DNA of 64,000 nucleotides from Sycobia sp. Sy_11 (Eukaryota > Arthropoda > Insecta > Hymenoptera > Epichrysomallidae). Of the stretch, positions 1 through 14,019 are shown piece after piece; position 1 is the first letter of the stretch; each line of letters begins with the position of its first letter. Location of the stretch: assembly GCA_018907035.1 (NCBI GenBank), contig JACCIC010000037.1, forward strand, positions 434,001 through 498,000, in the 5' to 3' direction. The notes under the pieces were generated by a model. It saw only the letters and a list, made by a program, of their open reading frames with translations, ran no database searches and was not told where the DNA came from. Both the position numbers and the translations under genes were made by a program.

Positions 1-690
1 AGGACATGATTAAGCCTTCCATTTCGTGACCGCATATACAACTATAATTATCTATGAAACGTATACGTGCTAATGATGATGCTACGTAAATTGTAATGCC
101 CAAATCTACATCGATTAACTGTAGTTATAAATTTTCTATTTAATTTTATATTTTGGAACCAAGGTTTCTTTTCCTTCATATTAAAAATTTGAAAATATTC
201 TTTACTCTTCTTTAAACCTAAATCTTCGACAGTTTTTCTTGTGATTACAACAGCTTTATCTTTAAAATAATTCTTGGAATCTATATAGGTAACTTGAAGG
301 AATTTAAAAGATATCCATTTAGGAGTATCTTTGGCGGTCTGCTCCCACTTGCCTTAAACTTATTATTATCTGTATTGTCGCTTGACTGTTATAGTTTGCA
401 TTTTGTAATTGATTATTTTTTAAATTTATCACCCCTTTGTACATATTCTGCAGATCAAAAGATATATTTGGGTTAGAATTGTTCCGGCAGTATTTAGCCG
501 TATCTCCTTCAATTTTACAATTAAAACTCGTTACACCTTTAGTTGAATGAAACATTCTTGTGTTGAGTCCATCATAGTTTATTTACATTGTATCTTGTAA
601 TTTATCTATGTCTTTTAAGTGTACGTACACCTGCCGTCTAAAACTGAAAATGTGTGTTCGGTGTACTTCATTTAGACATTCATTTTCAAC
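1..690 (-). pseudogene. Remnant of a non-LTR (LINE) retrotransposon ORF2 C-terminal region
   Basis: Read on the minus strand, a broken frame runs toward base 1. It contains a KPWFQN...NRKFITT...NRCRFGHYNLR stretch (about 190 down to 90), followed after a frameshift by CICGHE and LNHV (about 45 to 5). That order, a basic helix then an R-x-R-x-G-H box then a Cys-x-Cys-Gly zinc-knuckle-like end, is typical of the C-terminal part of insect LINE ORF2 proteins downstream of the reverse transcriptase. Stops and frameshifts interrupt it, so it is dead. The minus-strand open stretch at 319-555 (78 codons) may belong to the same relic, but I do not recognise its sequence. A host exon is a weaker alternative, because an acceptor-like ttttgcag lies near 718 on this strand. 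Confidence 0.42.
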
Positions 691-1389
691 AAACTGATGT
701 CCAGTGTGATCGAATCCTGCAAAATAGTTATCACATAATATCTTAATAATATATTTCAACATTTATTAATTAATAATTTTGTTTTTTTTTTTTTAAATCC
801 AACTTATTACAAGCTAATTTCTTCGTCATCAAAACTCGAATTAGTATCAATAGACGATGATTTTAATTATTGCATATCTATAATATATTGGGTACTCAGT
901 TATGTTCTAAATAGCATATACAGTCTAATATTCTGAATGTCTCTTTTTATATTGTTTATGAATCTTGATTTAATAAAGTAAATATATCTCAAACACTCAG
1001 TATAATTATTATAAATTATTCTTAGGAGCAACGAATATTGGTTTCATAAAGCCGAATGAATAAAATATAAAAATAATAAATTGCAGCTTGTCATCGTAAT
1101 TGCAGATCCTTTCTACAATAGAGAAAGATGCTATAAAAACTAATCCCGTCTCAAGCACATTTCGAAATTCAGTTTACTTTAATTACATAATAAAAAATGA
1201 AAAATCAATGGCTTTAAGAGCACAATGAGACCAAAAAATAATCACTGGTAGTGCGGCAAAAGTGCTCTCCTGAAATAAAGCAACTACAGAGCATGCTAGG
1301 ACAGCGTTTGTTTCGGTAGCACCTGGTCAAAGAGAGCCATAGCCCACTCATATTCGACTCATCTAAAGTCAGCGCATCCCTTCTGTCTG

Positions 1390-1390
<1 letters not shown>

Positions 1391-1430
<40 letters not shown>
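1391..1430. repeat. (TA)n microsatellite
   Basis: About 40 bases of nearly pure TA dinucleotide repeat. Confidence 0.95.
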
Positions 1431-1432
<2 letters not shown>

Positions 1433-1960
1433 GATAACGAGAAAATATATTAGGAGTACGAATAAGTTTTCGTTCTCTTATGAAAGATGGTGCTATACAA
1501 CGTTGTCTGTTTTACATCGTACAATACATTAATTAATACTGAATAAGCATAATTTAATCGAAGCTTATTGCTTCTTGAATTATTAAAATATCTGCAGCTG
1601 AGACACCCATTGATGTTGTCGTGAAATGATTCAGAAGTTTAGATACAGAGATTTTGAGATTACAATAGAATGTCGGAAACGTGCGGAACGGAACGAATTT
1701 TAATGTGTTCTTGGAAGAAGATATATTTCTAATGCTAAGACTGACTTAGACAGCCATTTTAAACCGTTGGTAACCTTTAGAATAAAAACAAGGTAAATGA
1801 ATTTTATATGAATAGAAGTCAAGAGATGTTGAACGCAGATTATGCACGAGCAACATGCTGTTAATCTAAAAGACTGCTCTAATGCTAGGGAAAAAAGGCA
1901 GTTACCTGTGATGCGAAAATTTAGCGGACGACAATTTCCCATCTCGAACTTTTTAACGCG

Positions 1961-2036
1961 ATAAACTGAATATAATATATATTATATAAACTGAATATAA
2001 TATATATTATATAAACTGAATATAATATATTATATT
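1961..2036. repeat. 25-bp tandem repeat, three copies
   Basis: Units begin with ataaactgaatataa at 1961, 1986 and 2011. The first two are identical and the third degrades at its end. Near-identity suggests recent expansion by slippage. Confidence 0.9.
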
Positions 2037-4199
2037 TCAACTTTTTTACATTTTTTGACGCAATATTTGTGTCGTAGGAATTTTTTGAAAATTCGAGTAT
2101 TAGAATAACTCAAAAATGCTCCATCATAGTACTTTATTGCATCTTCGTGTATCTGTTATAATAGTTAAAAGCATATGAAAAAAGTAATAGGATTGCAGCA
2201 AAATAGCTAGTTATCGAAATAAAAATTAATAATATTCATGTTTTGACACTATGTACTATAGGTCTGAATAAATATATAAACGAAGAGCTGCCAATAAAAT
2301 ATTTTTCACTGTACCAAAAGCTAAACTACGTTCTTGTCACTGAAACGGGAGGGGGTCAAGATTTTAAAGAAAAGGCCTTTGTGTAATTAATCGATGACCC
2401 TTATGTCTTTAGCATGCAAGTAATGTTTTTGCAGATTCTAATTTAGGCCTTTGAAGTCAACGAGAAGTTTTTCTTTCCAAAAGCAAGAAAAAGAAATAGC
2501 AAAATAGACGTACAGCAAATAAAGAGCTATTTGGAACTCTCACACATCTTGCACGCATGAAAAATCTTTTTCATTTAAGTCAGCAAACTACTTCTTCACT
2601 CTTTTCTTTTTGGTCTTCAGTGGCAAATCCTGTAGCCTCTTTATTTCTTTGCATCGGAGCATAGCTCGAGCAAACAGAGAATAATTAGAACCTCGGTGCG
2701 AAGTAGTATGGGTATCATGAGAGAAAAAGGACAAGTCTCTCACAGATCTTCATACGAGATTCAACTGTGCAATTTTTAAATTATGATACAAAACAATGTA
2801 AGGTTAGGCACCTTATCATAGAATTAATGTTGAAAACTACTTGGTGTGATACTTTCACAGTCAGTCATAATGTATCTAAATTGTTTATCGTGTTTCTGTA
2901 TAAGCGTGTAAAATTTAATTAATCTTCAAAAGTTGTAAAATATGTATTGTCACTGTTTTAATATATGATCTCGCAATTTGAGCTTTTTATGAAAATCAAT
3001 GGAAATTAATGAAAACCGATAGGGAAATTTAAAAATCAAGGCTATCTCCAATTATTTAATTATCTCCCGAAAACGGATTTTTCATGTATCGCAATGAGTT
3101 AGGCCATATGTTTTATCGACTCAACAGGCAATAAAAAAATGTATCTGTATTGTGAAAATGTAACGAAAGGATTATCAAATAGACGACTACAGTAGGTCGT
3201 GTGGAAACCTAAATTTTTAACATATATAAGGATTTTTTCATTATTCCACGGGAATCACGGGAACCACGGGGCTATAAAAATCAATTCAAGCACCCATGTG
3301 GATTATGAAGTGCTTTTCGACTATTTATGCATGCCAATTTTACAACTATTATAAAAAATTGTATAAAGAGTTCTGCTTGCTGTGCTCTTCATTATGAACA
3401 TAATAGTGCAAAAAAATATCCATTGTAAATTTGATATTTTTCCAAGAATTCAACCTAGAACAGATGAAAGAAAAATTGAATCGTAGCATTAAGAAATCGT
3501 AGCATTAAGAAATGCATAATGATTATCGTAACCTTAGTTGCATTGTATTTCGTATAACATTAAACATACATATTTATACTCAAATAATCTGAGAATAGAT
3601 AACAAAATAGAAATTAGATAAATTACCAGGTTTATAATGAAGTACTTATATCTGTCGATATTTATGAATCTAATTTACTTCTTTGAAGGTAATGTCTATC
3701 TAGCATTGATACATTTCTTTTATTTTTATATCACGTGTATTTTTGCAACATATTTGTACAAAGTACATGTTATTATATTTGTCCATCGATTTCAATCCAC
3801 CAGAGAGTACCACAAGATATATATGGAACGAATAACACTAAGAGTGTGAATCGATTTAATCTTTTTTAAATGCTGTAAAGCTCCCATAAAATTCTTATAA
3901 CACGCTTTCATTTTTCAATGAAAATTATTATGTATATGCCAGAAGAACATACAAAGGCCTTCCACTTTGGACTGTCCATAATTTAACTGTATAAAGCTTG
4001 TCTTACAATCTATGAGGATAAAAAGTTCTTCAAATAAGTAATCTTGCTAAAAGTTAGAACGTATGAGGGACAGTATGGTATATAGCTATGCAAGAATATC
4101 TTAGCGTTCCGCAATAAAAATTTACGGCTAATAAAATCTTTACGCTCAGAAGATGAAAATCGCCAGCCCACTTACATCGCGTTTAAATCAAAATTAGAG

Positions 4200-5060
4200 C
4201 TCGGTTGTAAGTATTAAAAAGCCGCGCAGAACACTATTTATAACAGAGCAGTAATACAATTGACCGCACAAAAGAATCTCTCGCGAACCAACGGGGCCAT
4301 GATTTTAGCTCATCGTCCAATCAACCGCGGCAGCTGCATCAGATTATCCGATTGGACCTGGTTTCAGACTCGATCCCGAACGAGCATCAGGAACTTCGGG
4401 ACTGAAATATACAGGAGGCGGACATAAATCGCACCGTAGAGGAGGCAGGAGAGAAGGACGCGACCTGAGATGAAAATAGCCGGCTCGACGAGGATCCCTG
4501 ACGGCACAGCGAGCTGGTTGCAGCAAACAGCGTGGTTGCGCGCGGATTCACGACTTTATTTGCCCACTGTTGGATTGCAAGAGAGACAGGGTTGCCGAGA
4601 TATCAACCCGCGTGACACAACAAACTCCAGCGAGAACGCACAAAGAGAGTGAGTGGGGCGAGGGGGGGGGGAGGGCGGCGTAGTAATTTTCCTGCGCCAC
4701 GCGCCTTCGGCCACGGACAAAAGAGTTATTGTCTAGTGCCAACATACCTACGTCTCGCTCCGCAACCCCGGCGCTTGCGCCGACAGGAGGATCCTTTTTT
4801 ACCCCTGGCCGTCGCGCCCGGCGAGCCGAGAGCTCAGCGCGCGGCTCGACTCTACGCTCTCGGGCATTAATGACGCGGAAAACTCTCGCGCTGCCCCCGC
4901 GCCGCCGCAGCCCAGCCCCTATACCTACTCGCTGGCTCTTACGCGCCGCGCCGCCTCTCCGGCCAGCCGACGGAAGGGTGAGACGCTTGGACGAGTCGTG
5001 CCGCGCGTACGATGAAGGAATCGCGAGATTTTTCAGACCCTGATGACTTATTATTTGCGG
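4200..5060. promoter_or_regulatory. CpG-rich island without a recognisable gene
   Basis: GC and CpG content rise sharply against the AT-rich surroundings, with many CGCG and GCGC words and a run of G near 4660. An inverted pair of CCAAT boxes (ccaatc at 4317-4322, gattgg at 4350-4355) lies near the left edge. The overlapping open frames on both strands (4344-5169) reflect GC-rich composition that lowers stop frequency; none shows a domain. A promoter or noncoding first exon of a gene outside the window is plausible. A GC-rich LTR is another possibility, though I found no terminal repeats. Confidence 0.35.
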
Positions 5061-5207
5061 CGTGAGTTGTTTTTATGCTTATGATTATATTTTCCTTTTC
5101 TAAGACATGTAGGAAATTTATGCGTTTTGAGCTGTTGATACATTGATGATCGAGTAAGTTCCTTTCCATATTTTTAAAATTGATTTAAAATGCTAACTGA
5201 TTACATT

Positions 5208-5213
<6 letters not shown>

Positions 5214-5254
<41 letters not shown>
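5214..5254. repeat. (CT)n microsatellite
   Basis: About 40 bases of CT dinucleotide repeat with one interruption, followed by a short TA run at about 5269-5281. Confidence 0.95.
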
Positions 5255-5257
<3 letters not shown>

Positions 5258-8200
5258 CTCTGTCTTTTATATATATATATAATGAAGATGAAGAGTCACA
5301 TATATCTGATTGTTTGATCAGAAATGGCATAAGGAATACAATTCATTAGTCTATTATCATAGAAATTGAAATTATGTTAAAGATAAATTTATGTAAATGC
5401 CACTTTGCAAAACAATTCTTTTATCATTGCGAAAATTAATATTAGTTATGCGAATTCTTTGACAGATTTATTATTTTGAGACTTTATGCTTATACAAAAT
5501 AAAGTTTGTAGCATTCTAGAGAATTTCGAAGTGGGTGAAGTACGACGAAGTTTGGATGCAAAACGCTTAAAAGTTAAACAGAAAATGTTTAATTAGAATA
5601 GATCAATATTAATTATTATGAATATAGATAAAAAAGAAGTAGGCCAAAAAGAAGAAGGTGTATAAATTGCTATTGAATATAATGTGAATTATTTGTAGAT
5701 TATTGTATATTTTTATTATCTCACTTCGAAACTACTTTTTCAAGATGAACGGTATAAAAAAAGGAATAAAAAAATTCCATCTTAGTTATTTTAATCTCAT
5801 TTCTATAATTTATTTCTTATAATATTCATAATAATTTCTTTATTAAACTGCTCGATCAATTCTCATTTAATAATTCTCTAATTCTTCCTCGAATTACTTC
5901 TGCCGATGCGATGAGTAATTCAATATACTTTTATTTTACTAAAATATGTCATTATACATTAAATATAAATATATATAATTCATTGTACAAAGTTTCAACG
6001 TACACGACCTTTTTATTCAGTATCTGAATTAATTAATGGAAAATTAATTTAAATGATACTAAATAATTATGTGTACAATAAGTCTTTTATATAGATAGAT
6101 TCGTAATTGTATTTTATGTTTATGAGCAGAAAAAAGAAACAGTATTTACACTCCAACGTTTTCTTTCGCACTTTGCCCTAACTCATTGTCGCTGGTGTAA
6201 TTGGTTGTCTGAGTTGTTGAACTCGGTATTGAACGTAAAAAAGGGAGAAGTAACTGTTAAAAAACATTACAATATATTCTTCAGTTTTGTCTATGAATAT
6301 AAACAAATATTTACAATATCTTTACGAATAAAAAATTGGAAAGGATTTGTTCTTTCGATCCGTAAGGGCTCATTTGTGAAATACACAAAGAAGATTTTCT
6401 TTTATTACAATGTTTCGTTAACTACTACGGTCGATACGGATTAGTACCATAATATAGTACCATAATATAATTTAATTAATTAATTCTGAACAACTTAAAA
6501 TTATGAATTTCAATGCGTAGTTTACAAAATTTCTAGTTAAACTAAAACAAAAGGTCATCTGTAAATTAACATCTGCTACAAAGACTATATAGAACAAGAG
6601 AACGAATAATAATAATTATATACATATATTCAGTAGTGTTCATAAATGAGATGTAATCGTATAAATGTTCTGAAGGCACAAAGGTATCTTCTTTTTTATT
6701 AATATTATAATTTCTATATTTGTTATTATATAACAAATTAAATAATGTACGACTATTATAATTGTTATCAGAACTTAAAAGCTCAATGTTATCCTAATTA
6801 ACCTTTTAACATGCGTTTTGTTTCTGCTATATAAAAATATATACGCTTTTAGAGTTTAATTTTTCAATTTCATATTTTCGTAAGCTAATGATACTATTAA
6901 AACGGTTATTAATAACAGAAATAGTGAAGAAATTTGGATTTATTAAAAATTGTTTAGAGCACTATTGAAATTAGAATGTTAAGTAGATTACATTAGAACA
7001 ATTGAAACTGCAAGTGAACTACAGCGATATACTGTTTGAAAAAATAAATTACATGATTTCGCAATAAAGTTACAACTAGTGAAAGTTAAATTTTTTTATT
7101 TCTTTCTTATTTTTTATTTTTTTATTTTCTTTTATTTTTTTTTATTTTCTTTTATTTTCTTATTTTTTAACATAAACTTAAATTTATATCAAATATATTT
7201 ATTATGAATTTCTGAATAAAATTTACTATTTTTTCAAGAGATTGAGGTATTCCCCATCTAAGTTAAATTTCCAATTTACGAAAGCCATAGAAGTAGCACC
7301 CTTAAGGGGATATCGAACTAAAATTCCATTACAATTTCATTGAATTGTACAAATGTTTATATTGTGAACGACAGTCATAAATCATCTGTCATTATACGTG
7401 GCGTTATAGCGGTCAACTTTTTCTTTGACTTGCCTTTAAAAGTTATGATAATTTGAAAAGACAATTATTAGATCAAGATTAGAGTGGAAAAGAAATCTAA
7501 AATAGTTATGGCAACTCTGGTTCATCATATGCTCCTTATAAAACGGAATCGAAAACACATCCGCAAAAGGAATTTCAAATACATATCCTTATGAATGAAT
7601 CATGAATAATTGGTTAATGTTAAGATTAAAAATATAGATACATATTTTAGATTTTGTAATCTAAAAATTTCTTTTAAGTCACAAAAAATTTTTCTCAATA
7701 CACTGAAAAAATCAAATGACAACCGCCATGCTAATTATTACCCCTAGTCAAAATTTAGCTTTTTTTGATGAATTTTTTTGATGGATCAGTATCAAAGGAA
7801 GACATTCGGATCGAGTAGTTATTTTGGAAGTCGCTTACTTTTTCCAGTTAAGTGATAAGAGATGAAGAGACAAAACTATAAAATAGGAAAACGAAGTACG
7901 TCTAAGTATTAGAGTATTAAACGATTCTTAACAGAACAAAAGTAGTTTAGTTTAACGGTCAAATTATAAATTTTAAACAACATATATAAATTACTTATTT
8001 ATGTACAATAAAATTTAAATATAATGTGTGTCAGTTCGATAAATATCAAATTAGTAAAATAAATAAATAAACAAATTAATCGAATAAATTATAATAATCT
8101 TTCTTCAAGTACTTTTGTGCAATTTAATTGAGTTTGTTGTTATAATATTACTGTTTTTGATAACTCAGTTGAGCTTGACATTTAAAAATATTCTGCTAAT

Positions 8201-8469
8201 TATGAGGAGCTTTTCGTAATTTGTTATAATTAGAATCAGATCGAAAACTATAAGGTGTTTATTTACTTGAGGTTTGGAAAAATCATTCTGAAATTCTCAA
8301 AATCTCCTGTTAATTTAGTTCTACTAAATCGCATGCTCAACTTATCGCAATGGCAGATTCAACGACGGTTCAGAATTGTCGATGAGATGATTAGAGAACG
8401 CATGTAATGTTAAATGATAGCAAGGAAAATATTGCATTAACAGTTCTTAATCGACTCTTAATTCTTGGG

Positions 8470-8543
8470 AGCTCTATCCCTTTTTTTTTTATTGAGCTTA
8501 CCCAAGCCTATAAAAAGACTTATACAGCTATAGCTCTATCCCT
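8470..8543 (-). mobile_element. 5'-truncated retroposon fragment with 12-bp target duplication
   Basis: The 12-mer agctctatccct occurs at 8470-8481 and again at 8532-8543. Between the copies is about 50 bp that starts with a T run. On the minus strand this reads as a short body ending in a poly-A tail. A perfect direct repeat around an A-tailed insert is the hallmark of target-primed reverse transcription, so this is the 3' tip of a LINE or SINE inserted in reverse orientation. The body is unrelated to the tRNA-derived SINE at 28 and 62 kb, so it is a different family. Confidence 0.7.
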
Positions 8544-11500
8544 ATTTCCGAGTCCATAAACCGTCTTTAGCCTTTCGTTATATTCCAGATCTCTTGGCAG
8601 ACGAAATAAATACAATTTTACCAAGCGCACGTCTTCCTTAAAGTAACTAAATGCATTTGTATGCCTCAAACGTCGTTAAAAACGTAAATTAAGCTTGACT
8701 TAATAGACACGAAGCACTGTGAGACCTCGTAAAACTTAGCCGTGTCTTGCATTCTATACATAATCCTCGGCTCTCGGCATATTCCTTGATTTTCCTTCAG
8801 CGATCCATCAGCGAGGATTTGCTGCTAGCTATCGACTGATTGATGCGACATCGACTGATCGAGATCTTGCGACCCAATGATATAGTTAAGACCGCATTAT
8901 GAATACACTCTCCTTGTATTTGTATAGATAAGATAGAAGAAATAATAAATATAAGAAATAAAAAGAAACAGTCAGTGAAAAAGTAATAAGAAAATGATAA
9001 TCAATGAGTCATTACTTTGTTAAGTAAGTTGAATTATCGATAATCTTTAATGTACTTAAATCTATTAATCGCAAATTTATTGAAAATTCTAATTTTTTAG
9101 TTGTAAAAATAACTGTACTATGCTTAGTAGCAAATCTTCAAAGAGTATTAAAAAATATATACTATAACTGTTCTTTCCAGACAAAGTCACCAAATTTTCA
9201 AGTAGATTTGTTTTTAGATACAACCAATAGAATGAACTTCGAACTTTGAATAATGATAATTTCAACATAACAAATATTAATCAAATGAATAACAGAAGAA
9301 AAAAATATTTGCAAGTTTTACTCACCTTCTGTATAGTTAAACTATTCAATTTCGATTGAATCAACAAGACCTTTCAATAATTTACTTTTCATATACGTTT
9401 TTCCATTGATCAAAATGTTTTCTTTTGCTGCAATATAGTGGAGAAAGTTCTTTGAAGAGTGTCATTCAGATTTTTTAATTATAGGTATAAAATTTATCGA
9501 AAACTTGTCCAGTTAGTGTAGTTCCGTGGCTATTCAATACTTATTAACTTGTTTTAAGATTGAATACTATGCGATATAATGTTTCTAATGAAATATTTAA
9601 TGATTTCTTAGTTGTATTAAATGAATCTTTATTGTAAACAATCTTTGCTAATAAAAGAGCAAATATCATTAAAGTTGTTTTCAGATCAAAATTCAATGAA
9701 AACGGAGATTATGGCCGAACAAAGGTAAAAAACATTATGTTCGAAAATTTCGTTTTGCGATAAGTTTGGGAGAAACTTGCCGAAAATTCAAAGTTTTCTA
9801 AATTTTATTAGAAATGGATGTTTTGTTCGAAGAAAGAAAAAATAAAAATTTTCTCGAAAATTCAGAGAAGGAAGTAGGTTCAAAATCCAAGGAGACACAG
9901 TTGGAGGTTGTTGAGACTAGGGGAACACAAAGAGAAAGTAAGATCTTAAAGAAAATACTGTTACTGTTTCAGATAGCGAAAAATTACGGAAGGATACAGA
10001 GTTAGATGATTGCGCAAAATAATGGAATTAATCATAAAAAAATAATTTGTAAAATACAGTACAAATTAACTTCAACATACAAAATATTGTTTTAATTGAG
10101 AACAATATATATTTTTCAATGTATTAATATTTTATTGGTTTTAGAAATTATTTTATTACTTTAAAAAATTCTTATTTTAAAAATTATTGATTTAATCGAT
10201 AAATGTATGTTTTAACTTTAAAAAACAATTTTCAATTAATATATCTGTTTTACGAAACATTTGCAAAATTCTGATATTTTACATTATTATGTTGAAGTTT
10301 CCATGTGTTGATAAACGTGATATGTATCTATTACATAATTTAATAATCATTTATATAAATAATTTTTAACATAATGAATACATTTATTCTTTACTGATAA
10401 CGTAAATATAATTTAAAAACCCAGCAATCTTCTTTCACATTCATATAAACTAAAATATAGGAACTTCTCATATAGTAAAAATAGCTGCTTCCAGTCACTT
10501 GCGAGTTTAAAAATACAAGTAGTCAACAAGGAGAATAAATAAGCCACGAAATTTAAATTTTTTAGTGGAAAAAGTTACAAACTCGATTGGGCCACCGTCC
10601 ACCGCTGTACCCACTAAAAGAGAGATAGAATTTTCTTCCTATGGAAGCCCTACTCTCTTTCTAAAATTTTATCCGCTTATAAACCTTTTTATTTTCAAGA
10701 TATTAATATTTTAAAAAACTTCAGATAATATAGAGTTCAATTTGTATTTATTGTAGTTAAAATAATATTTGCTTAATTTAAATGAGTTTTTTAGAATTGT
10801 ACCTTTCAAATATTAATGTTAAGTAATAATTTTTTTTTGTTACAAAGTCGAGTCGCTATTAGTATATAATATAATACGGTAAACTTTAAAAGTAATGTCT
10901 TATTGACGGAAAATAAATAGTTGCACTAGCTGGTGCAAAAGAGATGGCTGCTATTAAATACTTGTCGACTGATATCTCCTGTATTCTATCAATAATTTGA
11001 GTGATTTATAGTTATATCACGATCGAGGTTTGATACAATTCGTATCAAATATACTAAAATATTTACTATATTCTAATATTTACCAATAATTTCACATATT
11101 AAATAACTCCAAATATTTAATATATCCGTTAATTTACATAGAAACGCTTTATTAACGAAGTTGTTCTAATAATAGTAGTAGCCACATATTTAGTTTCCGA
11201 ACTATTTAAACGCGACGAAGATCCCTTGTCATCTTCCATTTCCTTCATTAAGCTTCTCTTTTTGGGTTGTCTTTGATTTCTGTTTTTCACCTATACTTAC
11301 CATACCAATTCAGGTTTTTATTTAGGTACATTATCACCAGTTTGAAGGTGAGTTTTTATAAATGAAATAATTTAGATCATAAGTAGTAAATATTTCTTTT
11401 AAGTAAAGAAATTGTAAAATACCAAAAATAATGTTACGGTTCAACCACGCTTATGACACTGAAGTCTTTTCAAGAACTGCGACAGTGCTCATGACGAGAC

Positions 11501-13544
11501 TTAACAGTTGATCAACAAATATGAAATACGAAAACACGAAACTTAACAGCCGGTATGAACCAATTTTAAAGAATTTTTCAAATTATTACTATAATTTGAA
11601 CATAGAAATGTAGAAATTTTTGTTATATAGGACAGACATTTCACGAATTCTTAGTGTATATATCGATTGCCAATGTTTATCACGCAATCGATAGGTCATA
11701 ATAAAAAGATTTAAAAAAAATCTAATTAAAATCGAAAAAGTTACATTTGATATTATTTTCAGTAATACATATAAAAACTCTATAAGTACGTAAAAAGAAC
11801 TGTTCTGAGACTGCGAAGTTTCTCTTGCTATCATTATCCATTCACGTATACGCCATGTGTACGACACGGTTCGGTGTTTTTATCGTTTAGTGGCCTCTGT
11901 TTCCATATAGCATGAAAAAGGTTTCCAAGCGATTGTTTGAGAGTCGAACCGTTAGAATGTACCGGAAAAGATACTTCCGTGTCATAAATTATGACAACAG
12001 CTTAAGCTAAAACATTCATATAAGCTTTTGCTTATCTCGTTTTTACAATGTTATTTGATATGTCTTCATTCGCGGTTAATGTAACATATGCATGTGTGAT
12101 ACGGTAAAAAGTTTAATTCAAAATTCACGATTTCATCTTTTTTACGTTATGTAATTTAAATTGACGATAAATAAAATAAAAATGTTCATTTTTCATTGTG
12201 TTTAGTCAAATGAATACATGAACCCACAGAGATTAGTCTAAATATTGTATAAAGTCCGTGTTTTCTTGTACATATTTGGAGTTGTTGGACACCAATTTGC
12301 CATAAAAGAAGATGGAGAACTTGGAGATAGTTCTCGCATGGAAGTGGAAAAAAGAATTTATTATTAGGAAAATGATCGTTTGTTAGCTATCAGAAATAAA
12401 TTAAAGCTACCACAAATCAATCCGAAAGTACAAAAATAGATTATAAATTGAAAAAAGTATATGCTGAATATATATATGAGAAAGTACTTGCTGAGAAAAA
12501 ACGTCTTATTTACAGATCATAGTACTGATGAAATAATAGTAGAATAAATCTTAGATTCGTATTCAGTATCTCAAAATTGATAAAAAATATATTGGTTTCA
12601 TATAAATTTTGCTTGATGGAAAAAAATTGCCTATTTTTTAACGTTGCTCTTGTAAAGGTATTGTAAAGTCTGTAATGAACTTTATATTCATAACTTCATT
12701 AGTTTCAAATATGAACCACTATTTGATTTGACATCAAATTCTGATATAGGAAAATAGACTTTGAATTTTTTTATTTATTATCCAATGCTGTTATTAAAGG
12801 AAAAATAAAGGATGTCGGTCATCCAGAAGGTCTGCTCTGAAAGCATCTGAAGCATCAACAAGTTTAATCGACAATAATTAACAAAATAAAGATTTCTAAA
12901 AGTCTGTTTACCTTTTTGAAGTGCCATCAACCGATTAAACCCTTCTGTATTAATGATCTATGTAAATGCTGCAGTTCAAAATCGAGCTGCAAGTTAGAAA
13001 AATAGAAAAAGTTTTAAATTTTAAGAACATGTTATGCTATTGTTAGATATTGAAATAATGTGCATTCGAAAATAATAAAAACTAACCTTTTTCGCATTTA
13101 TATTACGTAATTTTATATTTTAAATTACTTAAGCGTATCCTTATTGTTGTACTTGTTAGAATTGATATTATCGCTATTATTTGTAAGTTCATATATACTG
13201 CGTATTCAGTCACTATAATGTATATCGATAGGAATGCCGTGTCTGAAATGTTTTTGTAATAATTATGTTATTTATTAAGATGAAGATAGAGTACAATTTA
13301 ATGATGTTAACGCGAGAAAATGTTATTATAGCAAGTTAGAATTATGAACTTTAGAATTTATATAAGGTTTATCGGTATAAACAATATAGTACGAATAAGT
13401 ACATGTAAATAAAATTCAAGATGAATAAATAAGCAATGAATCATGACACAAAAGTTCATGAAATAAAGTTTAACTATAGCATAACTTTATAAAGATAAAG
13501 TCGTGAAAAAAATTCTCGTTAAAGGCCCCACGATGTATACATAG

Positions 13545-13800
13545 GTAGACTTATTATCCGTGCCGTGACGGGAAAATCGAATATTTTACCTAAAATAGTA
13601 TTTTTACATATCCATGTGTAGGTGAGTTGTAATCTTACTATGGTAAAATGTTCAGATTTTCGAAAGAGGTTTAAATATTTGAACCGTACGGTGACGGAAA
13701 AATCGGATATCTTTCTCAAAAATAATAATATTAGTAAGTCATGTTTAGGTGAATTGTATTTTTGTTAAGGAAAAATATCGACACTTTTGAATGAATTGAA
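13545..13800. repeat. Diverged tandem duplication, about 126-bp unit
   Basis: Unit 1 starts with ccgtgccgtgacgg at 13558 and unit 2 with ccgtacggtgacgg at 13684. The shared order is a ccgt-gacgg core, aatcg-atat, then taggtga-ttgta. Divergence is perhaps 25-30 percent. Function unknown. Confidence 0.7.
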
Positions 13801-14019
13801 CGCGCTAGGTTTGACACCAAGGACTCTCCGACCGTTCGGCTGCGCGAGAATTTTGGGCTACGACTATAGAGTGGGGATTATCGCTATGAAATTTGACACG
13901 GCTAAGAAAGGTGATAAGTTTATAAATGACAATTTAACTTCTTAATGTAAGAAAATATAGCAATTTATTTGACATGACTTATTTCGAGAAAAAACATTGT
14001 AGAAGGTATTTTGCTACCA

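Larger units (their letters stand above)
731..4200. other. AT-rich noncoding stretch, no gene seen
   Basis: No open frame here resembles a known protein. It contains a TA microsatellite (1391-1430), a 25-bp tandem repeat (1961-2036) and a 16-bp tandem doublet around atcgtagcattaagaa (about 3479-3511). The longest frames (1700-1942 minus, 3637-3849 plus) are of AT-rich composition and carry no recognisable motif. Confidence 0.6.
5061..13540. other. AT-rich noncoding stretch, no gene seen
   Basis: This contains a CT microsatellite, a T-rich tract (7090-7170), and a short retrotransposed fragment at 8470-8543 described separately. The open frames at 6205-6444, 9814-10005 and 11589-11867 show low-complexity Lys/Ile/Asn-rich composition and no family motif, and I regard them as chance frames. 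Confidence 0.55.

Noticed and set aside
4344..5169. Overlapping frames on both strands of the CpG island
   Set aside because: GC-rich DNA has few stops. The peptides are Arg/Pro/Ala-rich with no domain and overlap in several frames.
6205..6444. 79-codon frame
   Set aside because: Lys/Ile/Phe-rich composition typical of chance frames in AT-rich DNA, with no family signature.
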